64,000 nucleotides of DNA from JANXLS01 sp038227045 (GCA_038227045.1 JBBRQD010000008.1:1-64000), one strand, 5' to 3'; shown: positions 41,460-50,849, counted from the first letter of the stretch. A program made the numbers and translations. Notes: generated by a model from the sequence alone, not told the origin.

Positions 41460-43412
41460 TCAATTCGCCAGAAACAACACGTGATTTCCGTTCTCGCACT
41501 CTTTGATTTTAAGCGAGAAATTCTGAAAATAATTCTCGTCCGGAAAGCCGTGTCCCTCGGGCAAAGCAGTCTGGCTCGTCCCGATAGTATAAACGCGCGG
41601 CGGCGACGATTCGTACTGAATGAACTGCCCGCGCTTATTCGGATCGGACGGGACCGAGGGAAGATACAACGGAACGCAATCGTTCAGCGTGCTGGGCCAG
41701 GTACCGAAATGTTGCTGGTAACGCTTCACGCCGATGGCGGCTTCGAGGAGGCGCAGGGATTCCATCGCGTCAAATTTGGCGCACATTTTTTCGTTAATGA
41801 AGAGATATGTGACCGAGTGACGACGCTCGCGCTCGACGAATTGATTTATCTCCTCCCGATCCATTCGTTGAGTCATCATTAGTTTTAACATCGTCATCAT
41901 CGAATCCCAATCCATCTCAAGGCTCCAGCGTCGAAGCGCGGATTCGCGCAACATCGTATCAACGTCCGCCTTTCCGGGCCATGCTCCAAGGTTGATGCGC
42001 TCGCGATCAAGATCTACGAGACTGAATAGATACCTGAAATATAAGGAGCGGTTATAGAATTCGCCACGCGCTTCTAAATGCTCAGTCAATGCTTTACGGA
42101 ATTCGATTAAGTCAATGTCGTTTGGTTTTGCATCCGGCTGAAACAACGCCGCCGCGACCGTTAACACCGATTTCGTTTCTATTTTCAGAGTGGTTTCACC
42201 ACTGCTAAAGGTAGGAAGAGCACTTCGATGTCTGACGTAACGCAGGCATGCCTTGAAATTTTCGGTAGCCGCTTGCCATTTACCGTTTGCGGCGGTCTGC
42301 CGCAGGTCCAACAGCACACAGCCTTGAACATCGTCCAATTCCGACCGAAAAGTACCCGACGGCGAGAATTGCATGAAATCGTAATTGATTCCAAAATCGA
42401 TTCCCTTCACTGCTGCAGCTTGCCGGAAATAGGAAAGCGCCGTCAAATTTTTAGCCACTTCGTTCCGAGCCGAGGGTGCATTCCAATTCATTTCAGCCCA
42501 ATTATGATTCAGCCTGTAATTGCTCAAACGCGCAAGCTTGTAAATCGTCTCTGCATTCTCGGTTGGCGGAAGACTGGGCGGCTGAAACGATTTCAATTCC
42601 GTCACGCGCGCCTCCGCGGCCCCGCGTATTCGTGCCGCGAGCGCATCATCCTGCACTCGCGTTGCCATAAAAAAATACGCGTAGAACGTCGCCACTCCAG
42701 CGACTACAAAGCCCGCGGTGACAATGAACGCGCGAAATTTTGCCCAGCCTTCCGGGCCGCGCCGCCAGTTCGAATATTTGTTCTTCTCGAAGAGCACGAA
42801 TTGCACCGCGACGCGAGTGATCGCGATTGCAATGCAGAGAATCAGCGCGACGATCCACAAAAATCCGGCGTCTTCGGTGGCGCGGAGATTCAGCACGCAG
42901 ATTATTCCCGACCACCAGGCGAGCGGCGAGAGCCAATAGAGCGCGAAGAGCCACAGACGCGGCGTGGCGCTTTCGTTTTCTTTGCGGATCGCCAGCCAGC
43001 CCGGCATGTTTTTGACCGCCGCCTGAAGCACCGCTCCGCGCACCAGCAGAGTGGAAATCAGCGCGGCCGCCAGCAGCAGCGCGTTGATGTTGGGAGCGTT
43101 CTTATCGTTGGACGCGTGAGCGGCCGGATGCAGCCAATTGAACAATTGCGTCGCCAGCGCCATGCCGGTGGCGTGCAGGCCGAACATCAGCATCCAGGCG
43201 GCAAGGCCGATGCGGTGCCGCCAGAATACGCGCGCGCTCAATGCCGAGGCGCCCAGTGTTCCGAGAATCAGGCCGCCAAGAATGACCCAGCGCCCCTGCA
43301 TTTCCGCCGCGCCGCCGAACGTCAGCACATTTCCGGTCACGATTGCGAGAAAAGCCAGCAACACCAGACCGCTTAGCGCGGCGTCTATTTTGGAATCGCG
43401 GGTCGTGTTCAT
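41460..43412 (-). CDS. Large membrane protein with extracytoplasmic domain, unknown function
   Basis: 650 residues. About six hydrophobic segments in the first 260 residues (ALSGLVLLAFLAIVTGNVLT, WVILGGLILGTLGASALSA, LLLAAALISTLLVRGAVLQ, LFALYWLSPLAWWSGIICVL, FLWIVALILCIAIAITRVAV, VTAGFVVAGVATFYAYFFM) and a soluble C-terminal domain. Near the C-terminus LLEAAIGVKRYQQHFGTWPS, DCVPLYLPSVPSDPNKRG and PRVYTIGTS follow a pattern seen at the end of many planctomycetal proteins related to pseudopilin C-termini. Its ATG directly follows the stop of the thioredoxin-like gene (TAG-ATG), so it is coupled to it. Function unknown. Confidence 0.65.
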   Translation of the reverse strand: MNTTRDSKIDAALSGLVLLAFLAIVTGNVLTFGGAAEMQGRWVILGGLILGTLGASALSARVFWRHRIGLAAWMLMFGLHATGMALATQLFNWLHPAAHASNDKNAPNINALLLAAALISTLLVRGAVLQAAVKNMPGWLAIRKENESATPRLWLFALYWLSPLAWWSGIICVLNLRATEDAGFLWIVALILCIAIAITRVAVQFVLFEKNKYSNWRRGPEGWAKFRAFIVTAGFVVAGVATFYAYFFMATRVQDDALAARIRGAAEARVTELKSFQPPSLPPTENAETIYKLARLSNYRLNHNWAEMNWNAPSARNEVAKNLTALSYFRQAAAVKGIDFGINYDFMQFSPSGTFRSELDDVQGCVLLDLRQTAANGKWQAATENFKACLRYVRHRSALPTFSSGETTLKIETKSVLTVAAALFQPDAKPNDIDLIEFRKALTEHLEARGEFYNRSLYFRYLFSLVDLDRERINLGAWPGKADVDTMLRESALRRWSLEMDWDSMMTMLKLMMTQRMDREEINQFVERERRHSVTYLFINEKMCAKFDAMESLRLLEAAIGVKRYQQHFGTWPSTLNDCVPLYLPSVPSDPNKRGQFIQYESSPPRVYTIGTSQTALPEGHGFPDENYFQNFSLKIKECENGNHVLFLAN

Positions 43413-43967
43413 CTATTTCTGTTCGAGGAGTGATTCGATTTTAGCTTTCAACGCGGCGTAATCGGCGTCGCCTTTGACGTATTGGCCGCCGGGATGAATG
43501 AATTGCACGACGCCCTTGCGGTCAATAAGGAAGCTGACGCTGGTCCATTTTTTTCGGTCGCCTACAAGCCACCATTGTTTCAGCGTGCGGCTCGATGGAT
43601 CAACGGCCACCGGGAATTTAAAGCCATACAACGCGGCATATTTCTTGACTTCATCGAGGTCGAGCGGCGTGGCTTTTTTATGCGTGTAAATGCCCACTAC
43701 TTGCAAGCCTTTTTCCGTGTAGATTTCATTGAATTCATTCAACGCCGGAGCGGTGGCGCGGCAGAACGGGCACTCGGGCGAAGTCCACCAGCGCACCAGC
43801 ACCACCTTGCCGCGCAACTCGGGCAGTTTCAGCGGGCCGGAGTTGAACCAATTTTCCAAATTCCATTCCGGCGCGGGCGAGCCGACCGCCAGAGGTGCCG
43901 GCGGCGGCGTCTCTTCGCAAGGCGCAAGCGTGCACATCAAGGCGATCACGGCGAGGATTGATTTCAT
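43413..43967 (-). CDS. Exported thioredoxin-like (TlpA/AhpC-TSA) protein
   Basis: 184 residues, signal peptide (KSILAVIALMCTLAPC). Thioredoxin fold: GSPAPEWNLENWFNSG, LRGKVVLVRWWTSPECPFCRATAP with the CPFC active site at Cys66/Cys69, FKFPVAVDPSSRTLKQWW and VSFLIDRKGVVQFIHPGG. The 'W-x-S-P-E-C-P-F-C' active site and the inserted SGPLKLPELRG mark the periplasmic TlpA-like group that keeps cysteines of envelope or cytochrome proteins in order. The stop codon abuts the start of the large membrane protein, so the two are probably functionally linked. Partner and substrate unknown. Confidence 0.85.
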   Translation of the reverse strand: MKSILAVIALMCTLAPCEETPPPAPLAVGSPAPEWNLENWFNSGPLKLPELRGKVVLVRWWTSPECPFCRATAPALNEFNEIYTEKGLQVVGIYTHKKATPLDLDEVKKYAALYGFKFPVAVDPSSRTLKQWWLVGDRKKWTSVSFLIDRKGVVQFIHPGGQYVKGDADYAALKAKIESLLEQK

Positions 43968-44141
43968 AGTTGTCCGATCCAGCGTCCAATCTACAATTAA
44001 GCTGAAACACAGTCGAGTGCGATTATGGGTTCAGCACGGCGGAGACTCCACAAGAGAGGTGATTGACTCCGCCTGATGCTTGATGCAAAATATGCGCACT
44101 CGAGTTTTTTCAATTGCCTCGCTGCCTCATCCAACGATGCA

Positions 44142-44163
44142 TTCCGCACTCTAATGTGCGGAA
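44142..44163 (+). promoter_or_regulatory. Hairpin in the leader of the 44198 gene
   Basis: TTCCGCAC-TCTAAT-GTGCGGAA, an eight-pair perfect stem about 35 bases before the start codon; an AGGAGA ribosome site lies between. Could be an operator dyad or an mRNA structure. Confidence 0.3.
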
Positions 44164-44197
44164 CGGCGCAACGTTTTAATACACAGGAGATCAACGC

Positions 44198-44620
44198 ATG
44201 TACGGCGCATGGCATTTCATTCACGGATACAGTGGCGCGGTCGAGGATACGCAGACGGTTGGATCGTTGGAACGCAAAGGCTGGGGCTTAAGCTTCTGGC
44301 AGCGGGCTCACACTATTAATTGGGTGCATTTCGCGATTCCCTCGCATGCTCAATACGGCTGGCGCGTGGATCACCTGCATCTCAAATTCACCACCGGCGA
44401 ACATGCGCGGGTCAGCGAGATTCATTTGTGGGACGGCAATGTGCGGATACTGCAACAGCCCGTCGAATTTTCCGGCGGCGAAATCGATGCCATGATGGAA
44501 CTCGGCAAAGAGTTTGAAATCAATCGCGCGCTGGGCGTCTCGATCAAGGTCGAAGCGAACGAAGCGGGAGACGGGCATTTCATGTTCCACGCGGTCGGGG
44601 CGAATTTCAGGCAAGTCTAA
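44198..44620 (+). CDS. DUF6623-like small protein
   Basis: 140 residues, no signal peptide. MYGAWHFIHGYSGAVEDTQT, GWGLSFWQRAHTINWVHFAIP and VSEIHLWDGNVRILQQP follow a beta-sandwich pattern I associate with DUF6623 (a widespread unknown family whose members share 'RKGWG...W.H..IP'); the assignment is from memory of the pattern. Aromatic clusters (WHF, FWQ, WVHF) would fit ligand binding. An AGGAGA site supports the start. It may be co-transcribed with the secreted coiled-coil protein 11 bases downstream. No function known. Confidence 0.6.
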   Translation: MYGAWHFIHGYSGAVEDTQTVGSLERKGWGLSFWQRAHTINWVHFAIPSHAQYGWRVDHLHLKFTTGEHARVSEIHLWDGNVRILQQPVEFSGGEIDAMMELGKEFEINRALGVSIKVEANEAGDGHFMFHAVGANFRQV

Positions 44621-44631
44621 GGTGGGAAACG

Positions 44632-45183
44632 ATGCGAATTCTATTTTGTCTCGTACTGACGGTCTGCGCGGCAGCACATGCCGAATCGCAGACCATTTCG
44701 CCCAAAGCACGCGCGGAAATGGATAAGCTCGATGCGAAAATCAGCGTGCTGAATCACGACATCCGGCAGAATGCGATCAAGGCCACCGAGTTCAAGAACA
44801 AAGTCGAGACACTGCGTGAGAAAATTAACGAAGCGAAAGATCCCGACAACCGCGCGCGCCTTGAAAAAGCGCTCGCCACTATGGACGAGCAGAAAAAGTT
44901 CTACGACGCATTGATTTCAAGCCAGCGCACGACAATCGCGGATCTCCTCACGGAGCGCCGCTTCATGTCCAACGCCTATCAAGGCGAAACGATCAAGGAG
45001 CGCAACACGACGCTCGGTGTCGAAGGCGATGCTGCGAAACGAGCGGCGGCTGAGGAACGCAAACGGGAAGACGAACGCACGGGTCGGACTCAAACTGCCG
45101 GCGGAATTTCGACCGACGATTCTGAAAACAACGGCGACTCAGAACCGAATCCGCGCCGGGCCGTTCGGCTTAACCGGAAATAG
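44632..45183 (+). CDS. Secreted coiled-coil protein of unknown function
   Basis: 183 residues. Signal peptide (RILFCLVLTVCAAAHA), then a long charged alpha-helical region (RAEMDKLDAKISVLNHDIRQ; KATEFKNKVETLREKINEAK; ARLEKALATMDEQKKFYDAL) with a heptad-like spacing of hydrophobics, giving a coiled coil of about 90 residues. The C-terminal third is hydrophilic and likely disordered (TGRTQTAGGISTDDSENNGD). AAGGTGGG precedes the ATG. Resembles no named family; possibly an envelope spacer protein. Follows the 44198 gene by 11 bases and precedes the heme protein by 34 bases. Confidence 0.6.
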   Translation: MRILFCLVLTVCAAAHAESQTISPKARAEMDKLDAKISVLNHDIRQNAIKATEFKNKVETLREKINEAKDPDNRARLEKALATMDEQKKFYDALISSQRTTIADLLTERRFMSNAYQGETIKERNTTLGVEGDAAKRAAAEERKREDERTGRTQTAGGISTDDSENNGDSEPNPRRAVRLNRK

Positions 45184-45217
45184 CCGTTTTCCGCGGATGC
45201 ACGGCATATATTAAAAG

Positions 45218-48064
45218 ATGCGTATCCTCAAACTCCTCATTATTTCCGCAGTGCTGTTGCGTGTTGTCAGCGCCGCTCAGCCTTACTCCGGCCTCTCGCC
45301 TGAAGAGGCTGTCAAAGCGTTTAAATTGCCTGATGGTTTTCACGCGGCGCTCGTTGCCGCTGAGCCGGATGTCATGCAGCCTGTCGCGTTTGATTTTGAC
45401 GACCGCGGGCGGCTTTGGGTCGCGGAGTTTCTATCGTTTCCGAAATGGGCGCCGGAAGGGCACGACCGCATCGTTCTCCTTGAAGACACGAAGGGGGGCG
45501 GGCGCATGGATAAGTGCTCCGTCGTCTGGGACAAGGCGAATTACCTGACGAGCTTCACGCTGGGTTTCGGCGGGATTTGGGCGACGTCGCCGCCAAATCT
45601 GTTTTTTATTCCGTGCGATTTCAACTCGGACAAACCCGTGGCAGGTGAACCGCAAATCGTGCTCGATGGCTGGTCGCACGCCGGCACGCACAACGTTGTC
45701 AACGGCCTGACCTGGGGGCCGGACGGCTGGCTGTATGGCGGCAACGGCATCAGTTCGCGTTCGCGTATCGGGCCACCGGGTACGCCGGATAGCGCGCGCG
45801 TGTTTATCGATGGAGGCATCTGGCGCTACCATCCGGTGACTAAGAAGCTCGAACAAATCTGCACGGGTATGACCAATCCGTGGGGCATGGATTGGGACGA
45901 ACGCGGCGAACTGTTTTGCACGAACAACGTCACCGCGCATTTGTTTCACGTCGTCCCCGGCGCGCGCTTCGAACGCTCTCACGAATCGGACCGCAATCCG
46001 TACACGTATGAATTAATGGGCGGCATCGCGGACCACAAGCATTACGAGGGCGCGAACTGGGCGGACATCAAGAAGCCGGGACCGCACGCTGATCTCGGCG
46101 GCGGACATTCGCACGTCGGTGCGCTGATCTATAAAGGGAGCGACTGGCCGGAAAAATACCGCAACACAATTTTTATGTGCAACACGCACGGCAACCGGAT
46201 CAACGCCGACAAATTGGAATTGACCAAAGACGGCTACGTCGCGCACCACGGCGAGGATTTCATGCTCTCAAACGACAAATCGTTTCGCGGCGTGACACTG
46301 AAGATGGGGCCGGACGGAGCGATGTATGTGTCGGACTGGCATCAGGACGGGGAATGTCATTCTGGGACTGAGGTGGGGAGCGGGCGGATTTATAAGATTT
46401 GGTATGGAGAAACGGTTCCTGAGATAACCAATGAAATCAAGACTATGGCTTATGTACACGATAAGACCATGTCTTTGAAGGACGCCAAGCCTTGGCCTGC
46501 TGCGCACAGGATTAGAATTAATGTTGAGGCTTTTGCAAAATCGGATGCGAAGGACAGACGATTATTTGTTTGGTCGGCGGAGCCAGGATGTTATACACTT
46601 GAAATGGCCGAAAATGCACCTGCGGATGTGACCGACCTTACCCAAGTTCCGGCTGTCAGTCACTTCAACAACGTTGAGCGTTGGATTGAAAAAGTCGAGA
46701 GTAGAGGCGATTCTTTGAATCGACTGTACGCGTATACAGCGGTGCTCCGTTCAGTTTGGACCATTGCATTGAGAAAAGATATTCTCTTAAGACTTGCAAA
46801 GTTGCAAAACGACACCGACTGCCGCAACAATCGCGTCATGCTCTGGTACGCCATCGAGCCCCTCGTGGAAAACGATCCAGCTTGGGCATTCACTGTTTTC
46901 CGCGAAACCAAGATTCCCGCACTTCGCCCCTTCATCGCGCGCAGAATGTCTGAACACAAATTGCCGCTGACCGTCGAAGAACTGGTCAAAACGAAAGACA
47001 CCGAGTTGCAACTCGATCTCCTGAAAGGAATGGCGGCGGCGCTGCATGGGCGTTTTAAAGTTGAGGCACCGCCCGGCTGGAAAGAGTGGTACGAAAAAAC
47101 ATCGTCGAGTGAGAATGCCGACATCAAAGCCGTTGCCCAACAAATCGCCGCCGTCTTCGGCGACGCGGTGTCGCTGGATGCGCTGCGCAAAATTGCCGCC
47201 GATAAAAAAGCCGGACTTATTCCGCGGCAGAATGCGCTGCAGTCGCTGCTGGATGCGCGCGACGATACCATCGTGCCGCTGCTGCGGCTGCTTATCCGCG
47301 ACCTGGACATGCGCCGCGACGCCTTGCGCGCGCTGGCACGCTACGACGATGCGCAGACGCCTTTGGTGATCCTGCAGCTTTATCCGAATTTCGATACCGC
47401 AGACAAGGCCGAGGCGCTCGCCACGCTCGCCGCCCGTCCCGCGTCGGCTCAGGCTCTCGCGACTGCGTTGAAGAACAAGAACGTGCCAGGCAGCGATCTC
47501 AACGCCGCCGTGGTCCGCGCGCTGCAGTCGCACGGCATCGCCGAACTTGACGCCTGGATCGCGGCGAACTGGGGAATGTCGCGCACGACACCAGGCGACA
47601 AGCTCAACGAAATCGCGCGCCTGAAAAAACTCGTCGCCGATACCGCGCCGAAAACAGCCAGCGTCGAGCACGGTAAAGAACTCTTCAAAAAGACCTGCTT
47701 CGGCTGCCACACGCTCTTCGGCGAAGGCGGCAAAGTCGGCCCGGATCTGACCGGTTCCGGCCGCGCGAACATCGATTATCTGCTGGTGAACGTGATCGAT
47801 CCCAATGCCATCGTGCCGCAGGAATATCTGGCATGGACCGTCAAAACGAACGACGGCCGCGTGCTGAACGGCCTCGTGCGCAACGAAACGGAGAACGGTT
47901 TCGATGTCGTCACCGCGACGGAGACGATTGCGCTGCGAACGGACGATGTGAAATCAAAGAAGCGCGGGACGCTTTCGATGATGCCGGAAGGAATTTTGAA
48001 TGGTTTGAAAGACAGCGAGATTTTGGATTTGATTGCGTTTTTGCAGAGCGGTGTGGGGCGGTGA
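45218..48064 (+). CDS. PVC-type heme-binding CxxCH protein
   Basis: 948 residues, the best phylogenetic marker of the window. Signal peptide (ILKLLIISAVLLRVVSAA), a propeller (FKLPDGFHAALVAAEPDVMQ, DDRGRLWVAEFLSFP, GPDGWLYGGNGISSRS, GPDGAMYVSDWHQDGE), a HEAT-like helical region (about 540-800, KELVKTKDTEL to ATALKNKNVP), and a C-terminal cytochrome-c domain with GKELFKKTCFGCHTLFGEGG (Cys827, Cys830, His831), VGPDLTGSGRANIDYLLVN and ILDLIAFLQS. The layout is that of the 'PVC-type heme-binding CxxCH' proteins thought to work in periplasmic carbohydrate oxidation. The middle (about residues 390-530) has locally AT-rich codons and no resemblance to usual family members. Confidence 0.92.
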   Translation: MRILKLLIISAVLLRVVSAAQPYSGLSPEEAVKAFKLPDGFHAALVAAEPDVMQPVAFDFDDRGRLWVAEFLSFPKWAPEGHDRIVLLEDTKGGGRMDKCSVVWDKANYLTSFTLGFGGIWATSPPNLFFIPCDFNSDKPVAGEPQIVLDGWSHAGTHNVVNGLTWGPDGWLYGGNGISSRSRIGPPGTPDSARVFIDGGIWRYHPVTKKLEQICTGMTNPWGMDWDERGELFCTNNVTAHLFHVVPGARFERSHESDRNPYTYELMGGIADHKHYEGANWADIKKPGPHADLGGGHSHVGALIYKGSDWPEKYRNTIFMCNTHGNRINADKLELTKDGYVAHHGEDFMLSNDKSFRGVTLKMGPDGAMYVSDWHQDGECHSGTEVGSGRIYKIWYGETVPEITNEIKTMAYVHDKTMSLKDAKPWPAAHRIRINVEAFAKSDAKDRRLFVWSAEPGCYTLEMAENAPADVTDLTQVPAVSHFNNVERWIEKVESRGDSLNRLYAYTAVLRSVWTIALRKDILLRLAKLQNDTDCRNNRVMLWYAIEPLVENDPAWAFTVFRETKIPALRPFIARRMSEHKLPLTVEELVKTKDTELQLDLLKGMAAALHGRFKVEAPPGWKEWYEKTSSSENADIKAVAQQIAAVFGDAVSLDALRKIAADKKAGLIPRQNALQSLLDARDDTIVPLLRLLIRDLDMRRDALRALARYDDAQTPLVILQLYPNFDTADKAEALATLAARPASAQALATALKNKNVPGSDLNAAVVRALQSHGIAELDAWIAANWGMSRTTPGDKLNEIARLKKLVADTAPKTASVEHGKELFKKTCFGCHTLFGEGGKVGPDLTGSGRANIDYLLVNVIDPNAIVPQEYLAWTVKTNDGRVLNGLVRNETENGFDVVTATETIALRTDDVKSKKRGTLSMMPEGILNGLKDSEILDLIAFLQSGVGR

Positions 48065-48160
48065 TCGAAACAGGCGCTCGAATGCAGCTTGATTGTATTG
48101 AGTGGCACCCTTCAAGAAGGCTCAAGCTGAATTCAAAGACCTTCGCGCAATCTGAACGGC

Positions 48161-48613
48161 TCAAACTATCGCGCGGTTCTCCGCCTCGTTCTTCGTGTCT
48201 TTCGAATAACCCGTCTCCTGGCGATTCTGGTTGACGCGGTGCTTCGCCGTGTAGAGGCGATGGAACTCGTCGGCGGTCAAGCCCGAGGCGAGCGCGAGAC
48301 TGGTCAGGAAGTGCATCAAATCGACGATTTCGACGCGGATGTTTTGCAGATCGATCTTGTCTTTGCTCCACCATTTCCACAGCAAGTCGGCTTCCACCTC
48401 CTCGGCCTCGCCCTGAAGCGCGCGCAGATAGTTGCGCAGCCACAGATTCGGCAAGCCGTTCGGCCCCAGTTCGCCGCGTTCAAGCGCCGCCTGAATCGCG
48501 GCCATCGTGAGCAGTTGTCCGTCCGGCCCGTGAATGTCCTGCTTCTTGAAAATGCCGTCGTTCAATTCGCCTTGCAGCGTGAAGATGTCTTTGAGCTTGT
48601 CGATTTCCGCCAT
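48161..48613 (-). CDS. Dimeric-type dUTPase
   Basis: 150 residues from ATG 48613 (MAEIDKLKDIFTLQGELND); an upstream in-frame TTG at 48670 would overlap the parvulin stop. All-alpha NTP-pyrophosphohydrolase fold with LRALQGEAEEVEADLLWKWW, IRVEIVDLMHFLTSLALASG and TAKHRVNQNRQETGY, the helix pattern of dimeric dUTPases (phage and Campylobacter/trypanosome type). Splits dUTP to dUMP and pyrophosphate, keeping uracil out of DNA and feeding dTMP synthesis; complements dcd at 21590. The 'E-x-x-D' of VEIVDLMHF binds magnesium. Runs behind the parvulin gene in one direction. Confidence 0.85.
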   Translation of the reverse strand: MAEIDKLKDIFTLQGELNDGIFKKQDIHGPDGQLLTMAAIQAALERGELGPNGLPNLWLRNYLRALQGEAEEVEADLLWKWWSKDKIDLQNIRVEIVDLMHFLTSLALASGLTADEFHRLYTAKHRVNQNRQETGYSKDTKNEAENRAIV

Positions 48614-48666
48614 GCCTATGCCTTTCGCGTTTGATGGGTTTTCTTTGGCGGTTGAGGTTTCCGTAT

Positions 48667-50112
48667 TCAAAACTTATCCTCCACCTTCGCCGTCTTGATC
48701 AGTTTTTCGATCAGCGCTTTGCGCGCTTCGAAGATCAGCGTCATGTACACGCGCTCCTCGACTTCTTCGAACGTGACGTCCTGTTTTTCGAGGCATTTGA
48801 AAATGTGCCAGCCGTAATCGCTGCGCACGGGCGCAGAGATTTCGGCGGGCTTGAGCTTCACCGCGGCCTCGACGGCGTTCTTGTCCAGCGGCCGCGCGGG
48901 AATCGTGTTAATGCCGATGCGCCCGATCAGGCCGTTGGCGCGCTTGCTCGAATCGTCGGAATATTTGCGCGCGGTTTCTTCGAAATTCTCTTTCGCGAGC
49001 GGGACCAACCCGTCGATCTTCACCTTCGCGTTCTGGAACTGCGTTTCGCGAATGCCGTCGGAGTATTTGTTGACGCCAGGATGCCCTTCCGCCTGCCACG
49101 ATGGGCCATACGGGTGGCCGTCGGAGTCCAGCACGTGAATGAAGATGTGCGCGATCAGGCTTTCGGAGAGTTTGTATTTTTCGGGGTGCGCGTCGAATTC
49201 ATCGCGCAGTTGTTTCAAGCGAATGGGCTTTTTGACGATGAGTGTCGCGAGTGCGTCGAACGAAAAAACGCGGCTCAACAAATATTGCTCGGGGCTCATT
49301 CCGTGCTGCTGGACGATCTGCGTCATGACCGCGCGGCCGGGGACGCCGGTCGCCTGTTCCTTCAGGCGGCAAAGATAGCTGAAATGAAATTTCCGATCGT
49401 CTTCGGCCAGCGCCAGGCTTTTTGTTTTGGCGTAAGCGCGGACGAGTTTTTCGAGCTGCAATTGATTGAGGATGTCGAGCATATCGTTTTTCGGAATCTG
49501 GCCCTCCGCCTCCAAAATGTAGCGGCGCACTTCGTCGCGCGGATAGGAGCGCGTGCCGATGCGCACGGCCTCGCCGGTGCCGAGCTTTTGCGGATCGGCT
49601 TCGACGCCGTTGGCTTGAATTTTCTTTTCGACAAAATTGCGCTTGAGCTCCTCGAATTCGCGGCTGTCGGTGCGCTTGTCGGCCGCGAGCTTTTTTTCGT
49701 CGTGGAAGACTTTCATCAGGCCCAGATCGACACGCACCGCGCGCTTCAATGCATCCACGACGCCCGCGCCAAAACGGCGTTCGATTTCGTCCGCGTTGAT
49801 GCCGAGCTTCCGCGCTTTTGTTTCCAGAATAATCTTGAGTTCCGCGTCCACTTCGCCTTCGGGAATGTCGATCTTCGCGCGCTCGACTTCTTCCTTGCGG
49901 ATGGCGTAATCGACGAAGGCGGGCAGGTATTTCTCCCAGGCTTCCTCGACGAGCACGTCGAGGACTTCCTTGCCGCTGATGTCCTCGCCATTCACGACGC
50001 GGTACACGCGCCCCTCGTCGATGCGAACGAGCGGATTGTTGGGCGCAAGCTCGGCGCGCAGGCTCATGGCTCCGGCGAGGGCCAATGAGAATAGGAATGT
50101 AATTCGGAACAT
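48667..50112 (-). CDS. Exported parvulin-type peptidyl-prolyl isomerase
   Basis: 481 residues. Signal peptide (FRITFLFSLALAGAMSLRA), a long helical SurA-like N-terminal region (KEVLDVLVEEAWEKYLPAFV; DYAIRKEEVERAKIDIPEGE) and a C-terminal parvulin domain: ESLIAHIFIHVLDSDGHP, NFEETARKYSDDSSKRANGL, IGRIGINTIP and DYGWHIFKCLEKQDVTFEEV. The parvulin repeat has an insertion after IFIHV (GPSWQAEGHPGVNKYS). Probably an outer-membrane protein chaperone/isomerase of the SurA/PrsA type. Last gene of its direction before the dUTPase. Confidence 0.82.
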   Translation of the reverse strand: MFRITFLFSLALAGAMSLRAELAPNNPLVRIDEGRVYRVVNGEDISGKEVLDVLVEEAWEKYLPAFVDYAIRKEEVERAKIDIPEGEVDAELKIILETKARKLGINADEIERRFGAGVVDALKRAVRVDLGLMKVFHDEKKLAADKRTDSREFEELKRNFVEKKIQANGVEADPQKLGTGEAVRIGTRSYPRDEVRRYILEAEGQIPKNDMLDILNQLQLEKLVRAYAKTKSLALAEDDRKFHFSYLCRLKEQATGVPGRAVMTQIVQQHGMSPEQYLLSRVFSFDALATLIVKKPIRLKQLRDEFDAHPEKYKLSESLIAHIFIHVLDSDGHPYGPSWQAEGHPGVNKYSDGIRETQFQNAKVKIDGLVPLAKENFEETARKYSDDSSKRANGLIGRIGINTIPARPLDKNAVEAAVKLKPAEISAPVRSDYGWHIFKCLEKQDVTFEEVEERVYMTLIFEARKALIEKLIKTAKVEDKF

Positions 50113-50407
50113 GTCTCGCCTCTTAAAATGTCACCCAGAAAAATGAAAATGAGTTAGCGGGCGCGTGAAAACTCTACTCTATTTGTCGTCCGATAATCAG
50201 CGAAAAATGAATTATTTGTTCGGCCTGGGTAGAAGATTTTACTGCGAGAGGACGCCGAGGTGCGCAGAGGACAGCCAGCGATAACGGGTGGAATAGTGAG
50301 CGAACGACTTCTTTTTAGATTGTCTTTTCCGAAAAATGCAATCAAAATGGCGTTGTTACGTCATTCCTTGTGTTCGAATTCTTCGCCCCCCTGTTAAGGA
50401 ATACGCC

Positions 50408-50791
50408 ATGCCGACGCCTCGAATCGCTTTGCTTGCGCTAGTTGCGACACTTCTTACCGCCCCTTTATTGATGCGCGCGGAAGAACCGACGAAGGAGTTG
50501 ACCGCGGCAGAGAAGGCCGAGAACGACGCGGTTGCAAAGTTGCTTGAGAAGAAGGTGTCGTTCGAATTCGCCGGCGTGCCTCTCGACGATGCGCTTAAGA
50601 ATCTTTGCTCGCAGACAAAGGTTTCTTTCATTATCGATCCGAAAATTTCCAAAGGCGGGAAAATGCCCGTCATTGATCTTCGCATCAAGGATATGGAAGC
50701 GAAACTGGCGCTGGGATGGATAATGAAGCTGTGCGATTTGGACTACTCTATTCGCGATAAGGCGGTCCATATTTCCACGCCGAAAGAGTGA
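50408..50791 (+). CDS. Secreted STN-like (secretin/TonB N-terminal) domain protein
   Basis: 127 residues. Signal peptide (RIALLALVATLLTAPLLMRA), then a single small alpha/beta domain: KVSFEFAGVPLDDALKNLC, VSFIIDPKISKGGKMPVIDL, MEAKLALGWIMKLCDLDYSI and KAVHIS. This 'ltvsFdfkdvplsdaLrqLa ... V(v)VDP ... V(t)l...n.tleeaLd.iL...gL.y...g..v.I' order is the STN module of secretins and TonB receptors, here alone. AAGGA precedes the ATG by ten bases. Inferred periplasmic protein-protein contact domain. Immediately followed by a related, larger gene. Confidence 0.7.
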   Translation: MPTPRIALLALVATLLTAPLLMRAEEPTKELTAAEKAENDAVAKLLEKKVSFEFAGVPLDDALKNLCSQTKVSFIIDPKISKGGKMPVIDLRIKDMEAKLALGWIMKLCDLDYSIRDKAVHISTPKE

Positions 50792-50849
50792 TCGCAACCA
50801 AATACAGTCTTAAGACTGAAATATATTTCATTGTGATCGGAGACCATCC

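Noticed and set aside
42228..43376. Long + strand open frame opposite the 650-residue membrane protein
   Set aside because: Arg/His/Gln-rich shadow with no motif; the - strand frame has clear membrane segments.
48631..50088. Long + strand open frame opposite the parvulin gene
   Set aside because: Antisense shadow; the - strand frame has signal peptide and parvulin motifs.
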